Of a stretch of DNA of 42,213 nucleotides, positions 24,744-32,520 are shown one piece after another; position 1 is the first letter of the stretch, and each line of letters begins with the position of its first letter. Source of the stretch: an uncultured Lachnospiraceae bacterium. Lineage in GTDB: Bacteria > Bacillota > Clostridia > Lachnospirales > Lachnospiraceae. A program made the position numbers and the translations under genes. Where the stretch lies: assembly GCA_946536155.1 (NCBI GenBank), contig CAMNEB010000005.1, positions 1-42,213 of the forward strand. Reading direction: 5' to 3'. The notes under the pieces are model-generated. The model was not told where the DNA came from, searched no databases, and saw only the letters and a program-made list of their open reading frames with translations.

Positions 24744-26267
24744 ATGATCAGTAATCCCGTAATAAGAGGCTTTAATCCGGACCCGTCGATAGTAAGGGCG
24801 GGAGATGATTACTATATCGTCAACTCCACCTTTGAATGGTGGCCCGGAGCCAGGCTGTATCACTCTGTGAACCTGGCTGACTGGGAGGACATGGGAGGGA
24901 TACTCGATTCCTCCTCCCTTATAGATCTCACCGGAAATGCTCCTTCATGCGGAGTGTGGGCATGCGATCTTACATACGACGGCTCAAGATTTTATCTTGT
25001 CTATACGGATGTAAAGACCAAGAAGTATTTTTACAATACTCACAATTATCTCATTTATGCTGATGATATACTCGGTCCCTGGTCCGAACCTGTCTATCTG
25101 AACAGCAAAGGATTCGATCCTTCGCTTTTCCATGATGAGGACGGAAGAAAATATCTTGTTGGGATGCTGAACGGATTCGGGGGCATAACTGTCCAGGAAC
25201 TGGATCCGGTCACCTTGAGGCCTTCGGGCGATGCGGTCACGGTATTTAAAGGGTCAGGCATCGGCTGTACCGAAGGACCTCATATCTACAGATTCGGTGA
25301 ATATTATTATCTGATAACGGCAGAGGGCGGTACCGGATATGCCCACTGCGTCAGTGTTGCGAGATCAAGGGATCTCTACGGGCCTTATGAGGTCCATCCC
25401 GATAATCCGGTACTGACATCTTTCCCCGACAGCCCGCTGCAGAAGTGCGGTCACGGAGATATCGTCTTTGATAAGACCGGCAGATCGTTTATCGTGTTTT
25501 TGTGCTCAAGACCCGTATCGGGAAAAAGCTCTGTACTCGGACGCGAAACTGCGATAGAAGAGCTGGTCTGGAAGGACGGTTGGCCGTACCTTAAGCGCGG
25601 CGGAAGAACTGCGGGAACCGAACTTCAGTATGACTGTTCACAGAAAAAGACAGAAGGTTTTTACGATGATTTTTCCGGGAACGGGATCCGTAAAGTTTAT
25701 TCCTCACCGAGGCGGAGCTACAGCGAATTTGCCGAGGTGGTGAATGATAAATCGGGAGGACATGCTCTGAGGATCGTGGGAAGAGAATCCTTAAACTCCT
25801 ACTTCCGGGTTTCTCTTCTTTCTTTCAGACTCCGGGAAATCGATTGCAGAGCGAGAACAAAACTCCTTTTTTCATCTTCCTCCCCTGAGCAGGCAGCAGG
25901 GCTTGTCATCGTGTATGATGCGCTGAACTTCTATATGTTCGTCCAGACGTCGGAAGACGGTGCGCCCTGCCTTAAGCTCATAAAAAGTGACAGCGGTGTC
26001 GTTGAAACACTTGAAACGGCCGTGGTGAGTCCGGGAGATGACGGAACCCAATTATCCATTGTTTTGTCCGGCGGAAAAGATATATATTTCGAATACGGAA
26101 GCGGCGCAGGCCTTATGAGACTGAAGACCGTGGGCGATGCGGAGATCCTGTCCGATGAGCATTGCAGAGGTTTTACCGGCACACAGATCGGTATGTATGT
26201 ACACGATCTGACCGGATCCGGGCATTCGGCAGATTTTTCATTTTTTACGGTAGAGGACAAAACGTGA
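24744..26267 (+). CDS. GH43-family glycosidase (arabinofuranosidase/xylosidase type)
   Basis: A five-bladed propeller GH43 domain covers about residues 1-300, with the catalytic base aspartate in NPVIRGFNPDPSIVR, the pKa-tuning aspartate in GFDPSLFHDEDG and the acid glutamate in GCTEGPHIYR. A C-terminal beta-sandwich (about 310-505) of the kind seen in XynB-like GH43 enzymes follows. There is no signal peptide, so it acts on imported oligosaccharides. Removal of arabinose or other side-chain sugars from rhamnogalacturonan fits the neighbours, but the exact substrate cannot be read. Its stop overlaps the next gene's GTG start. Confidence 0.9.
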   Translation: MISNPVIRGFNPDPSIVRAGDDYYIVNSTFEWWPGARLYHSVNLADWEDMGGILDSSSLIDLTGNAPSCGVWACDLTYDGSRFYLVYTDVKTKKYFYNTHNYLIYADDILGPWSEPVYLNSKGFDPSLFHDEDGRKYLVGMLNGFGGITVQELDPVTLRPSGDAVTVFKGSGIGCTEGPHIYRFGEYYYLITAEGGTGYAHCVSVARSRDLYGPYEVHPDNPVLTSFPDSPLQKCGHGDIVFDKTGRSFIVFLCSRPVSGKSSVLGRETAIEELVWKDGWPYLKRGGRTAGTELQYDCSQKKTEGFYDDFSGNGIRKVYSSPRRSYSEFAEVVNDKSGGHALRIVGRESLNSYFRVSLLSFRLREIDCRARTKLLFSSSSPEQAAGLVIVYDALNFYMFVQTSEDGAPCLKLIKSDSGVVETLETAVVSPGDDGTQLSIVLSGGKDIYFEYGSGAGLMRLKTVGDAEILSDEHCRGFTGTQIGMYVHDLTGSGHSADFSFFTVEDKT

Positions 26268-27661
26268 TCACTTTTTCCGATGTGCATTTCAAATCCGGCG
26301 ATGAACTGACAGACAGGCTTTTTAACGAAGCTTTGATAAAGTGTGAGCAGAACATCGCATCCTTCGGCGGAAGAAATGTCCTGGTCGAGGGAGCCGGGTA
26401 CGAGAAGATCTGGCTTGAGACGCAGCCCATGGGCGGCCGTATGTATGCGAAGAAAAATATCGAGACTGCCCTTAACAACCAGCTTCTGTTTATGGAATAT
26501 CAGAGAGATGACGGCAGGATCCCGGGCAGCATCGCGGTGATAGACGGGTCAGTGACTCCCCAGTTCAACAAGTTTCAGGGGTTCTGCTTTCCGGAACCTG
26601 CGCTGGATATGTATTTCCTTGTGAATCCGGGTGATGATTACTTAGGCAGACTGTATGAGTGTCTTGAAAAGTTTGACGATTATCTGTGGAAGAACAGGGA
26701 CTCCGATAACGACGGATGTCTGGAATCCTGGTGTAAATATGATACGGGTGAAGACAATGCACTGAGGTACGGCGATGCGCCGGACGGATGGTCTGAGGAA
26801 TATCCTCCGGAGGGCTGCTCGGTGGTCCCCATGGCTTCACTGGATGTAATGAGTTATTCCTATTCCTGCAGAAAGACCCTTTCGCGTATCGCATATATAA
26901 AAGGTCTGGAAGATACCGGAGATGCATGGGCGTCAAAAGCGGGATCTGTCAGGGCGAAGATCAGGGAATATCTATGGGATCCCGATGCCAGGATATGCTT
27001 TGACAGGGATAACAGACATGTGCCCCGGAAGGTCATATGCCATAACACCCTGAGAGCAATGTACTGGGGCAGTATAGACAGGGATATGGCAGCAAAGTTT
27101 GTCGAGACACATCTTCTGAATGAGAAGGAATTCTGGACATATATGCCGCTCCCTTCGGTTTCCGTGAGCGATCCTCTTTTCAGGAACGAGCCTTCAAACA
27201 ACTGGAGCGGACAGTGTGAGGCACTCACTTACCAGAGAGCCATAAGTGCCCTTGAGAACTACGGATACGGAAGCCTCATACCGTATCTCGGGAGAAAACT
27301 GTTTGAGGCCATCGGAACAGATTGCAGGTTTGTCCAGCAATATGACCCTTTTTCGGGACAGCCTTCCCTTGGAGCCGAAAGCGGCGGACGGGACGGATAC
27401 GGCCCGGCGATGCTCGCAGTCATGGAATATACTGCGGCAATGCACGGCGTCAGGAGAAAGGCTCACAATCTGATCTGGGGATGCCTGCAGGGGACTTCAT
27501 CGGAATATGAGCAGCTGCTCGGCAGTGACAGTTACAGGATATGTACCGGTCATGATGGCAGCTCTGCATATATAAACGGTAAAAAGATCTTTGATACTCA
27601 TAAGAACGTAAGTATCGTTACCGACATGAACGGAAATGTATTAAAAGTTACGGACTTATAA
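26264..27661 (+). CDS. (alpha/alpha)6 glycoside hydrolase, MGH1-like
   Basis: The sequence resembles the MGH1/trehalase/GH63-like alpha-toroid clan. DTGEDNALRYGD corresponds to the ESGxDNSPR-type motif with the catalytic aspartate, and NWSGQCEALTYQRAI and YDPFSGQPSLGAESGGRDGYGP form the other active-site segments. The track start at 26162 lies inside GH43. The GTG at 26264 overlaps the GH43 stop in GTGA, has AGAGGA six bases upstream and gives 465 residues. There is no signal peptide. Its substrate is unknown; an alpha-linked rhamnose or galacturonate oligosaccharide is the contextual guess, since no classical alpha-L-rhamnosidase is in the cluster. Confidence 0.8.
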   Translation: MITFSDVHFKSGDELTDRLFNEALIKCEQNIASFGGRNVLVEGAGYEKIWLETQPMGGRMYAKKNIETALNNQLLFMEYQRDDGRIPGSIAVIDGSVTPQFNKFQGFCFPEPALDMYFLVNPGDDYLGRLYECLEKFDDYLWKNRDSDNDGCLESWCKYDTGEDNALRYGDAPDGWSEEYPPEGCSVVPMASLDVMSYSYSCRKTLSRIAYIKGLEDTGDAWASKAGSVRAKIREYLWDPDARICFDRDNRHVPRKVICHNTLRAMYWGSIDRDMAAKFVETHLLNEKEFWTYMPLPSVSVSDPLFRNEPSNNWSGQCEALTYQRAISALENYGYGSLIPYLGRKLFEAIGTDCRFVQQYDPFSGQPSLGAESGGRDGYGPAMLAVMEYTAAMHGVRRKAHNLIWGCLQGTSSEYEQLLGSDSYRICTGHDGSSAYINGKKIFDTHKNVSIVTDMNGNVLKVTDL

Positions 27662-27677
27662 AGAGACGAGGAGAAAA

Positions 27678-29054
27678 ATGAGATACACTGACAATTTTGT
27701 TGAAGATGTAAAGATCGCTTATATCGGCGGAGGCTCGAGAGGCTGGGCATGGACTTTTATGACGGATCTGTCACTTGAGAAACAGATGTCCGGAACCATC
27801 AGATTATACGATATCGATAAGGAAGCAGCGAAGGCCAACGAGATCATCGGAAACTCCATAAAGGACAGGAAAGAAGCTGTCGGCAAATGGGACTATGTGG
27901 TCGCGGATACCGTAGAGGAAGCCCTCACGGGAGCTGATTTTGTAGTAATATCCATTCTTCCCAAGACCTTCGACGAGATGGAGGTGGATGTGCACATGCC
28001 CGAGAGACTGGGCATTTACCAGTCGGTCGGTGATACTGCGGGACCCGGCGGAATGATAAGGGCTCTCAGAACACTTCCCATCTTTTTTGAATATGCAAAA
28101 GAAATAGAAAAGTACTGTCCCGATGCATGGGTCATCAATTATACGAACCCCATGTCGCTCTGCGTAAAGGCAATGTATGACGCATTCCCGAAGATCAAAG
28201 CCTTCGGATGCTGCCATGAAGTATTCGGAACAGAGAAGATCCTTGCACAGATAGTTGCCGAAAAGCTGGGCATCGAAAAGATCGACAGACATGAAATTGA
28301 AGTAAACGTCATGGGCATCAATCATTTTACATGGTTTGATTATGCATCCTACAAGGGTATCGATCTGTTTCCCATCTACAGGGAATTCATTGCGGAGCAT
28401 TTTGAAGAGGGCCTCGACGAGAGAGATGCGAACTGGGCAAATGCATGCTTTGCATGCAAGCACAGAGTCAAGATGGATCTGTTCAACAGATACGGTCTGA
28501 TCGCCGCAGCAGGTGACAGACATCTTGCGGAGTTCATGCCCGGGGATACCTATCTTAAGGACCCTGAGACCGTGAGAAGCTGGGGATTCGATCTGACCAG
28601 CGTTAAGTGGAGAAAAGAAGATCTTAAGAACAGACTGGCTAAATCGGGCAGATTGGTGAGAGGAGAGGAGCAGATAGAACTCCTTCCGACCGGTGAGGAA
28701 GGAATACTTCTGATAAAGGCTCTTTGCGGACTTACCAGGATCGTCAGCAATGTGAACATCCCCAATACCGCACTCCAGATCCCCAATCTTCCCGCTGAGG
28801 CGGTAGTCGAGACCAATGCTCTCTTCGGCAGGGATTCCATCAGACCCATCTATGCCGGCGAGATGCCGGAAAATGTAAAAGAGCTCGTCATGCCTCATAT
28901 AAGAAATCACGAGAGGATCCTTGAAGCTGCCAAGACCTGTGATGCGGAGCTTGTTGTAAGAAGCTTTATGGAAGATCCCGTAACATGCGGTGCACACGCA
29001 TCCGAGGAAGATATCCGGAAACTCGTCACCGATATGATGGCCGCTACCCTGTGA
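27678..29054 (+). CDS. GH4 glycosidase, alpha-galacturonidase-like (LplD type)
   Basis: This is a family 4 glycoside hydrolase, which uses NAD+ and a divalent metal with a redox-elimination mechanism. The N-terminal Rossmann motif is KIAYIGGGSRGWAW, the metal site is built from GCCHEVFG and INHFTW, and VGDTAGPGGMIRALR and NYTNPM are family segments. The N-terminus is closest to the LplD/alpha-galacturonidase branch rather than 6-phospho-glucosidases, by recall. It would release galacturonate from short pectin fragments for UxaBA. The ATG follows GAGGAG, 16 bases after the previous gene. Confidence 0.88.
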   Translation: MRYTDNFVEDVKIAYIGGGSRGWAWTFMTDLSLEKQMSGTIRLYDIDKEAAKANEIIGNSIKDRKEAVGKWDYVVADTVEEALTGADFVVISILPKTFDEMEVDVHMPERLGIYQSVGDTAGPGGMIRALRTLPIFFEYAKEIEKYCPDAWVINYTNPMSLCVKAMYDAFPKIKAFGCCHEVFGTEKILAQIVAEKLGIEKIDRHEIEVNVMGINHFTWFDYASYKGIDLFPIYREFIAEHFEEGLDERDANWANACFACKHRVKMDLFNRYGLIAAAGDRHLAEFMPGDTYLKDPETVRSWGFDLTSVKWRKEDLKNRLAKSGRLVRGEEQIELLPTGEEGILLIKALCGLTRIVSNVNIPNTALQIPNLPAEAVVETNALFGRDSIRPIYAGEMPENVKELVMPHIRNHERILEAAKTCDAELVVRSFMEDPVTCGAHASEEDIRKLVTDMMAATL

Positions 29055-29056
29055 CA

Positions 29057-29111
29057 CGGGGACGTTTCGCCCGTCGCGTTTTCGTGAATGGGGGACGTTT
29101 CACCTGTCATG
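29057..29111 (+). repeat. Two copies of the dispersed GGGGACGTTTC repeat
   Basis: CGGGGACGTTTCGCCCGTCG (29057-29078) and GGGGGACGTTTCACCTGTCA (29090-29111) are direct copies of the unit found in reverse orientation at 1723-1772. They lie immediately after the GH4 stop and before a long palindrome. No ORF covers them. Confidence 0.6.
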
Positions 29112-29131
29112 TGTCCGATATTCCTTTATAG

Positions 29132-29228
29132 GACAGTGGGACAGTCCCGCCGTCCCGTCATATGAATGGACCGTTCCCCCACGGTCCTTCGTATCTCGGA
29201 ACGGCGGAACCGTCCCACTGTCTTTTTT
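29132..29228 (+). repeat. 91-bp near-perfect palindrome with T-tract (REP-like, possible terminator)
   Basis: The outer arms 29132-29157 and 29197-29222 pair over 26 bases with three mismatches (GACAGTGGGACAGTC against its complement). The middle continues as ATATGAA/TTCGTAT and a perfect GGACCGT/ACGGTCC hairpin (29168-29187). Six Ts follow at 29223-29228, so it can also end the pectin-operon transcript. With the adjacent repeat units it forms a non-coding palindromic island. Confidence 0.7.
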
Positions 29229-29291
29229 GCGGAAACTCCGGATGGTCACAATGGATACAGTCTGATAAAATCATGTAAGGAGGATAAGACT

Positions 29292-29615
29292 ATGATCACG
29301 GTGAATCTGTATTATACAGGAACAAACGGAAGCGCCCGCAGATTTGCACAGGAGATGGAGAGCAGCGGAACCGCGGAAAAGATCCGCGCCGAAAAGGGAA
29401 ATGTCAGATATGAGTATTTCTTTCCTATGAACGATCCCGAGACTGTCCTTCTCATCGACGCCTGGGAGGACCAGGAAGCCATCGATGTCCATCATGCATC
29501 AGCCATGATGAAGACCATAATGGAGCTTCGTGAAAAATACGACCTGCATATGAAGGTTGAGAGGTATGTTTCGGAGGAGCTTCCCGAATCCGATGAAGGA
29601 TTTGTAAGGAACTGA
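29292..29615 (+). CDS. Antibiotic biosynthesis monooxygenase (ABM)-like small protein
   Basis: This is a 107-residue ferredoxin-like protein with the ABM/quinol-monooxygenase pattern: MITVNLYYTG, a central YEYFFPMNDPETVLLIDAWED and the DVHHASAMMKTIMEL segment, which resembles the family WxxxxAxxxHxxsp motif. Members oxidise small aromatic or carbonyl compounds or act as structural dimers; the substrate here is unknown. The track start at 29166 runs through the palindromic repeat; the true ATG at 29292 follows TAAGGAGGA. The SGNH hydrolase gene begins 3 bases after its stop, so the two form an operon. Confidence 0.85.
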   Translation: MITVNLYYTGTNGSARRFAQEMESSGTAEKIRAEKGNVRYEYFFPMNDPETVLLIDAWEDQEAIDVHHASAMMKTIMELREKYDLHMKVERYVSEELPESDEGFVRN

Positions 29616-29618
29616 AAA

Positions 29619-29810
29619 ATGGATAAGAACAGAGTTTTAACATACACGGATGAAGACAGGACTATCGTCCGTGCAGGGATTGAAGGCGTAAGAAAGATCC
29701 TGACGGGAAACGATATGGATAAGAACAGAGTCGTAACATACACGGATGAAGACAGGGCTATCGTCCGTGCAGGGATTGAAGGCGTAAGAAAGATCCTGAT
29801 GGGAAACGAT
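29619..29810 (+). repeat. 96-bp in-frame tandem duplication
   Basis: Bases 29619-29714 and 29715-29810 are identical except for four substitutions (TT to CG in the sixth and seventh codons, one A to G and one C to T). The period is 96 bases, 32 codons, so the reading frame is kept. The high identity marks a recent event. Confidence 0.95.
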
Positions 29811-30683
29811 ATGGACAGAAAGAGGAGCATGCTCTTTTGTCTTGATTATTTTATGGATCCCTATTACGGACAGGATATCTCGGCGATCAGGGACGAACTC
29901 GTAGAGATGCTTCAGCAGATCATCGTATCGAAGGATAATGACACGGATGTCAAAGAGGATGCCATCGATCTTCTGGGAAGTTATGAGTGGGGACCGTATC
30001 CGATCATTGATGAACATTTTGATGAAATAGAGGACTGCCTTAAGCCCGATGTTAATTACATCAGGAAAATGCATATCATATGCAGGAAACGAAAGGTCAT
30101 TTTCCTGGGGTCATCGGTAACATACGGAGAAGCTTCCGGAGGGATCTCTTTTGCGGATATGATCTGTGAACGGACCGGCTGGGAGATGATCAAGGAGGCG
30201 GTATCCGGAACGACCCTTGCAGATGAGGGACCGGATTCATATGTCTCGAGGATGAAGAATATAAAGGCGGATGAAGCCGATCTGCTGGTGTGTCAGCTCT
30301 CCACAAATGACGCCACTTTGAATAAGCCGGCAGGCGAAGTGGGGGAATCTGATGATATCGGATCATTTGATACAAAGACTGTTGCGGGAGCAATAGAATA
30401 TATCATTGCCTATGCCCGCAGAAAATGGGGATGTTATGTGATGTTCTATACAAGTCCGAGATATGATTCCCGCCAATACGGTAAGATGGTAAAGCTTTTG
30501 AAAAAGATATCCGTGAAATGGCAGGTTCCTGTGATCGATATGTGGAGTGACAGGAAATTCAATGCCATAGACCGCGAAGTATATGACAGGTATATGGCAG
30601 ATCCCATCCACCCCACCCTTGAAGGATACAGGGAATGGCTGACACCATATATGGAAAAGAAGATCCTCGACCTGATAGAGTGA
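29619..30683 (+). CDS. SGNH/GDSL hydrolase with duplicated N-terminal segment
   Basis: The C-terminal two-thirds is an SGNH esterase/lipase-type domain: FLGSSVTYGEASGG holds the serine, LSTNDATLN the asparagine block and DPIHPTLEGY the catalytic Asp-His pair. The first 64 residues are two copies of a 32-residue unit (MDKNRVLTYTDEDRTIVRAG and so on), followed by a helical linker. The first ATG has a poor ribosome binding site, and the second repeat also begins with ATG (29715), so translation from there is possible. There is no signal peptide, so a cytoplasmic deacetylase role on imported pectin sugars is possible but unproven. Confidence 0.88.
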   Translation: MDKNRVLTYTDEDRTIVRAGIEGVRKILTGNDMDKNRVVTYTDEDRAIVRAGIEGVRKILMGNDMDRKRSMLFCLDYFMDPYYGQDISAIRDELVEMLQQIIVSKDNDTDVKEDAIDLLGSYEWGPYPIIDEHFDEIEDCLKPDVNYIRKMHIICRKRKVIFLGSSVTYGEASGGISFADMICERTGWEMIKEAVSGTTLADEGPDSYVSRMKNIKADEADLLVCQLSTNDATLNKPAGEVGESDDIGSFDTKTVAGAIEYIIAYARRKWGCYVMFYTSPRYDSRQYGKMVKLLKKISVKWQVPVIDMWSDRKFNAIDREVYDRYMADPIHPTLEGYREWLTPYMEKKILDLIE

Positions 30684-30684
30684 A

Positions 30685-30702
30685 AGATCCGGCCCCGGAT
30701 TT
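30685..30702. terminator. Possible bidirectional hairpin between convergent genes
   Basis: GATCCGGCCCCGGATTT can fold as ATCCGG/CCGGAT in the 20-base gap between the SGNH hydrolase and the convergent zinc-ribbon gene. The loop is only two bases and there is no T-run, so it is tentative. Confidence 0.3.
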
Positions 30703-30703
30703 C

Positions 30704-31642
30704 CTATTCAGCTTTGGTGCCGCATTCGGTACAGTAGTTCTTGCCGGTGACATCTGCTCCGCATGTTTTGCAAATGCGGGCTGCGGTGTTCCTGCGGACT
30801 GTGTAGTAGGTTTTCTTATCGACTTCTTCGGATTTTTCGAAAATGCTTTTGGAAGCGATCTCTTTGATCAGCTCCAGGGTTTTATCCGGATCGGTGAAGA
30901 TCCTGTCGTCTTTTTTGCCGAACCTTATATAGCCCTCGGGATCTCCGTGCTCTATATAAGCATCTTTGGGATCTGCGCAGAGCTGTCTTACTTTGTCTTT
31001 GATGTCCGGAATGAGCTCATCCGGAACTTTATAATGCATTTCCGTATCACCCGATCTGAGCTCAAGAAATGCACTCGAACTGTTTATTTTGATGAAGCTG
31101 CTCTCCGTATCCGGGAAGAATGTCCGGATGACCCCGGCGGGTACGGTTTCGGGTTTGCAGTAGATACCGTGATAGATCATTTTAAGTTCAAAATCACCAT
31201 CCGGGATAGCGGGATTGGGATAGCGGTAATTCATGAGCGCTACCTCATCCAGAGGCTCTCCGCATGATGCCATGAGTTCCTCCAGCATCCCATAGAGAAC
31301 TTCATCATCCATATCGTAATAATAGTTCCGTGTCATAGAACGGCTTCCGAGACTGACCTCACGTGCCGCCTCGACGACCGCGGCGGTGTCTTTGCCGTTA
31401 AGAGACGGTTCCAAAGGGAAAAATCCCGGATTCTCTCCGGTGCACTTGCTGAAAACTTCTTCAATGAACTTTTCTCCGGCTTCCTTGGAAACGGCATAAT
31501 ATGCACCGTTTTTACAGAGAAGATAATAAACGCCGTCATTTATGGATGATAAGCTGTAATCATTATTGTATGGCTTTCCGCCGAATCCGGCGTTCTGAGA
31601 GTAGTGTTCTCTGAGATTTCTGTAGGCGATATAGACGTACAT
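30704..31642 (-). CDS. Zinc-ribbon protein of unknown function
   Basis: The last ~25 residues form a clear zinc ribbon with two CxxC knuckles (CKTCGADV and YCTECGTKAE). The remaining ~285 residues are acidic and soluble, without membrane segments or a family I recognise; the N-terminal YVYIAYRNLREHY and SINDGVYYLLCKNGAYYAVS stretches may be a small alpha/beta domain. The track start at 31648 leaves no gap after GGAGG; the second ATG at 31642 lies six bases after it and is the better start (312 residues). It is a single gene, convergent with the SGNH hydrolase and divergent from the DUF2975 gene. Confidence 0.8.
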   Translation of the reverse strand: MYVYIAYRNLREHYSQNAGFGGKPYNNDYSLSSINDGVYYLLCKNGAYYAVSKEAGEKFIEEVFSKCTGENPGFFPLEPSLNGKDTAAVVEAAREVSLGSRSMTRNYYYDMDDEVLYGMLEELMASCGEPLDEVALMNYRYPNPAIPDGDFELKMIYHGIYCKPETVPAGVIRTFFPDTESSFIKINSSSAFLELRSGDTEMHYKVPDELIPDIKDKVRQLCADPKDAYIEHGDPEGYIRFGKKDDRIFTDPDKTLELIKEIASKSIFEKSEEVDKKTYYTVRRNTAARICKTCGADVTGKNYCTECGTKAE

Positions 31643-31684
31643 GATCATCCTCCGGGGAAACAGATTTTTGCCTTTCCGGAATTC

Positions 31685-31693
31685 ATTATATCA
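31685..31693 (-). promoter_or_regulatory. Extended -10 promoter for the zinc-ribbon gene
   Basis: On the minus strand TGATATAAT reads as a perfect extended -10 (TGnTATAAT), about 43 bases before the start codon. No -35 match lies at 17 bases. Confidence 0.5.
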
Positions 31694-31747
31694 TAGACTT
31701 AAGGTTGCAGCCTGTCTCCCCGTCACTTCAAACGATCACTTTTAAAA

Positions 31748-31849
31748 TTTAAAGTAAAACTTTAAAAAGTTGTTGCATTACTTTTAATTCCATGTTATAT
31801 TCTTTTTGCCGGCAGAAATAGATTTAAATATTTAAACTAATGCTTTAAA
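31748..31849 (+). promoter_or_regulatory. Promoter and TTTAAA operators of the DUF2975/XRE operon
   Basis: TTTAAAGT-AAA-ACTTTAAA (31748-31766) is a perfect 8-bp inverted repeat. TTTAAATATTTAAA (31823-31836) and a further TTTAAA (31844-31849) follow. Between them lies a promoter with TTGCAT (31773-31778), 17 bases and TATATT (31796-31801). The flanking palindromes suggest binding by the operon's own XRE regulator, which is an inference. Confidence 0.5.
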
Positions 31850-31868
31850 TGAGGCTAAGGAGAATATT

Positions 31869-32507
31869 ATGGAAAATAAAAAGAGCAAAAAACCCGGTTA
31901 CTTCAGATTTACGGAAATTTTTTCATACACGATCATCATGCTCCTGATCTTTCAGGTGATAGGTTTCGGAAAGACGCTGCTCTCGGATCCGGATTCTTAT
32001 GAGATCCGATATGAGGCAGCTATGGGAGGGGCTGTCGAAAGCTCTTCAGGCGGCATGGGAAGCCAGATGGTCTACAGGCTGTACAGGGATGGTGAGGATC
32101 AGTGTGATGTTGATATCAACAGATACGATCTCAGGGACGAGAACGGCAATCCGGATCTGAAATACTGCTTCCTTATGGATGAGGCTTCGACTCTTTCCAG
32201 TGTGCTCCTTATAGGGGCTATGATATTTATCGTCAGCAGGATAGCAGCTGAGATTTCCGGGGGCAGCTCACCCTTCACACACAGGAATGTCCGCTTTATC
32301 AGGATCATCGGTACACTGCAGTTTGCTCTTGCCATAGTTCCGGGCCTGGTAAGGATGATCATGTCGTTTTTCAGATTCATGTACTATTCATCCACCTTTA
32401 CAATAAACAGCTTCTTTATGTTTGTCGTAGCTTTTGCCATCATGACACTGGCACAGGTGTTTGATTACGGTGTAAAGCTTCAGGAAGACATGGACAGTAT
32501 TGCATGA
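31869..32507 (+). CDS. DUF2975-family membrane protein
   Basis: This 212-residue protein has about four hydrophobic segments: near 20-40, 110-130 (LSSVLLIGAMIFIVSRIAAEI), 145-168 and 172-200 (FFMFVVAFAIMTLAQVFDYGVKL). The layout, the SPFTHRNVRFIRIIG loop and the FDYGVKLQEDMD C-terminus match the DUF2975 family, whose members are regularly encoded next to a YozG-like XRE regulator, as here. The function of the family is not established. The start follows AAGGAG, and the regulator gene begins 13 bases after the stop. Confidence 0.85.
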   Translation: MENKKSKKPGYFRFTEIFSYTIIMLLIFQVIGFGKTLLSDPDSYEIRYEAAMGGAVESSSGGMGSQMVYRLYRDGEDQCDVDINRYDLRDENGNPDLKYCFLMDEASTLSSVLLIGAMIFIVSRIAAEISGGSSPFTHRNVRFIRIIGTLQFALAIVPGLVRMIMSFFRFMYYSSTFTINSFFMFVVAFAIMTLAQVFDYGVKLQEDMDSIA

Positions 32508-32520
32508 GGGGAGGGTGGAT

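Noticed and set aside
26162-26263. N-terminal extension of the MGH1-like glycosidase in the ORF track
   Set aside because: It is the GH43 C-terminus read in another frame; the GTG at 26264 has a ribosome binding site and a GTGA overlap.
27804-29057. 417-residue ORF on the minus strand opposite the GH4 gene
   Set aside because: It mirrors the whole GH4 coding frame, shows no domain, and has no independent promoter or ribosome binding site; it is a shadow of codon bias.
30635-31267. 210-residue plus-strand ORF opposite the zinc-ribbon gene
   Set aside because: The minus-strand product has a clear zinc ribbon and a good ribosome binding site; the plus-strand reading has neither.
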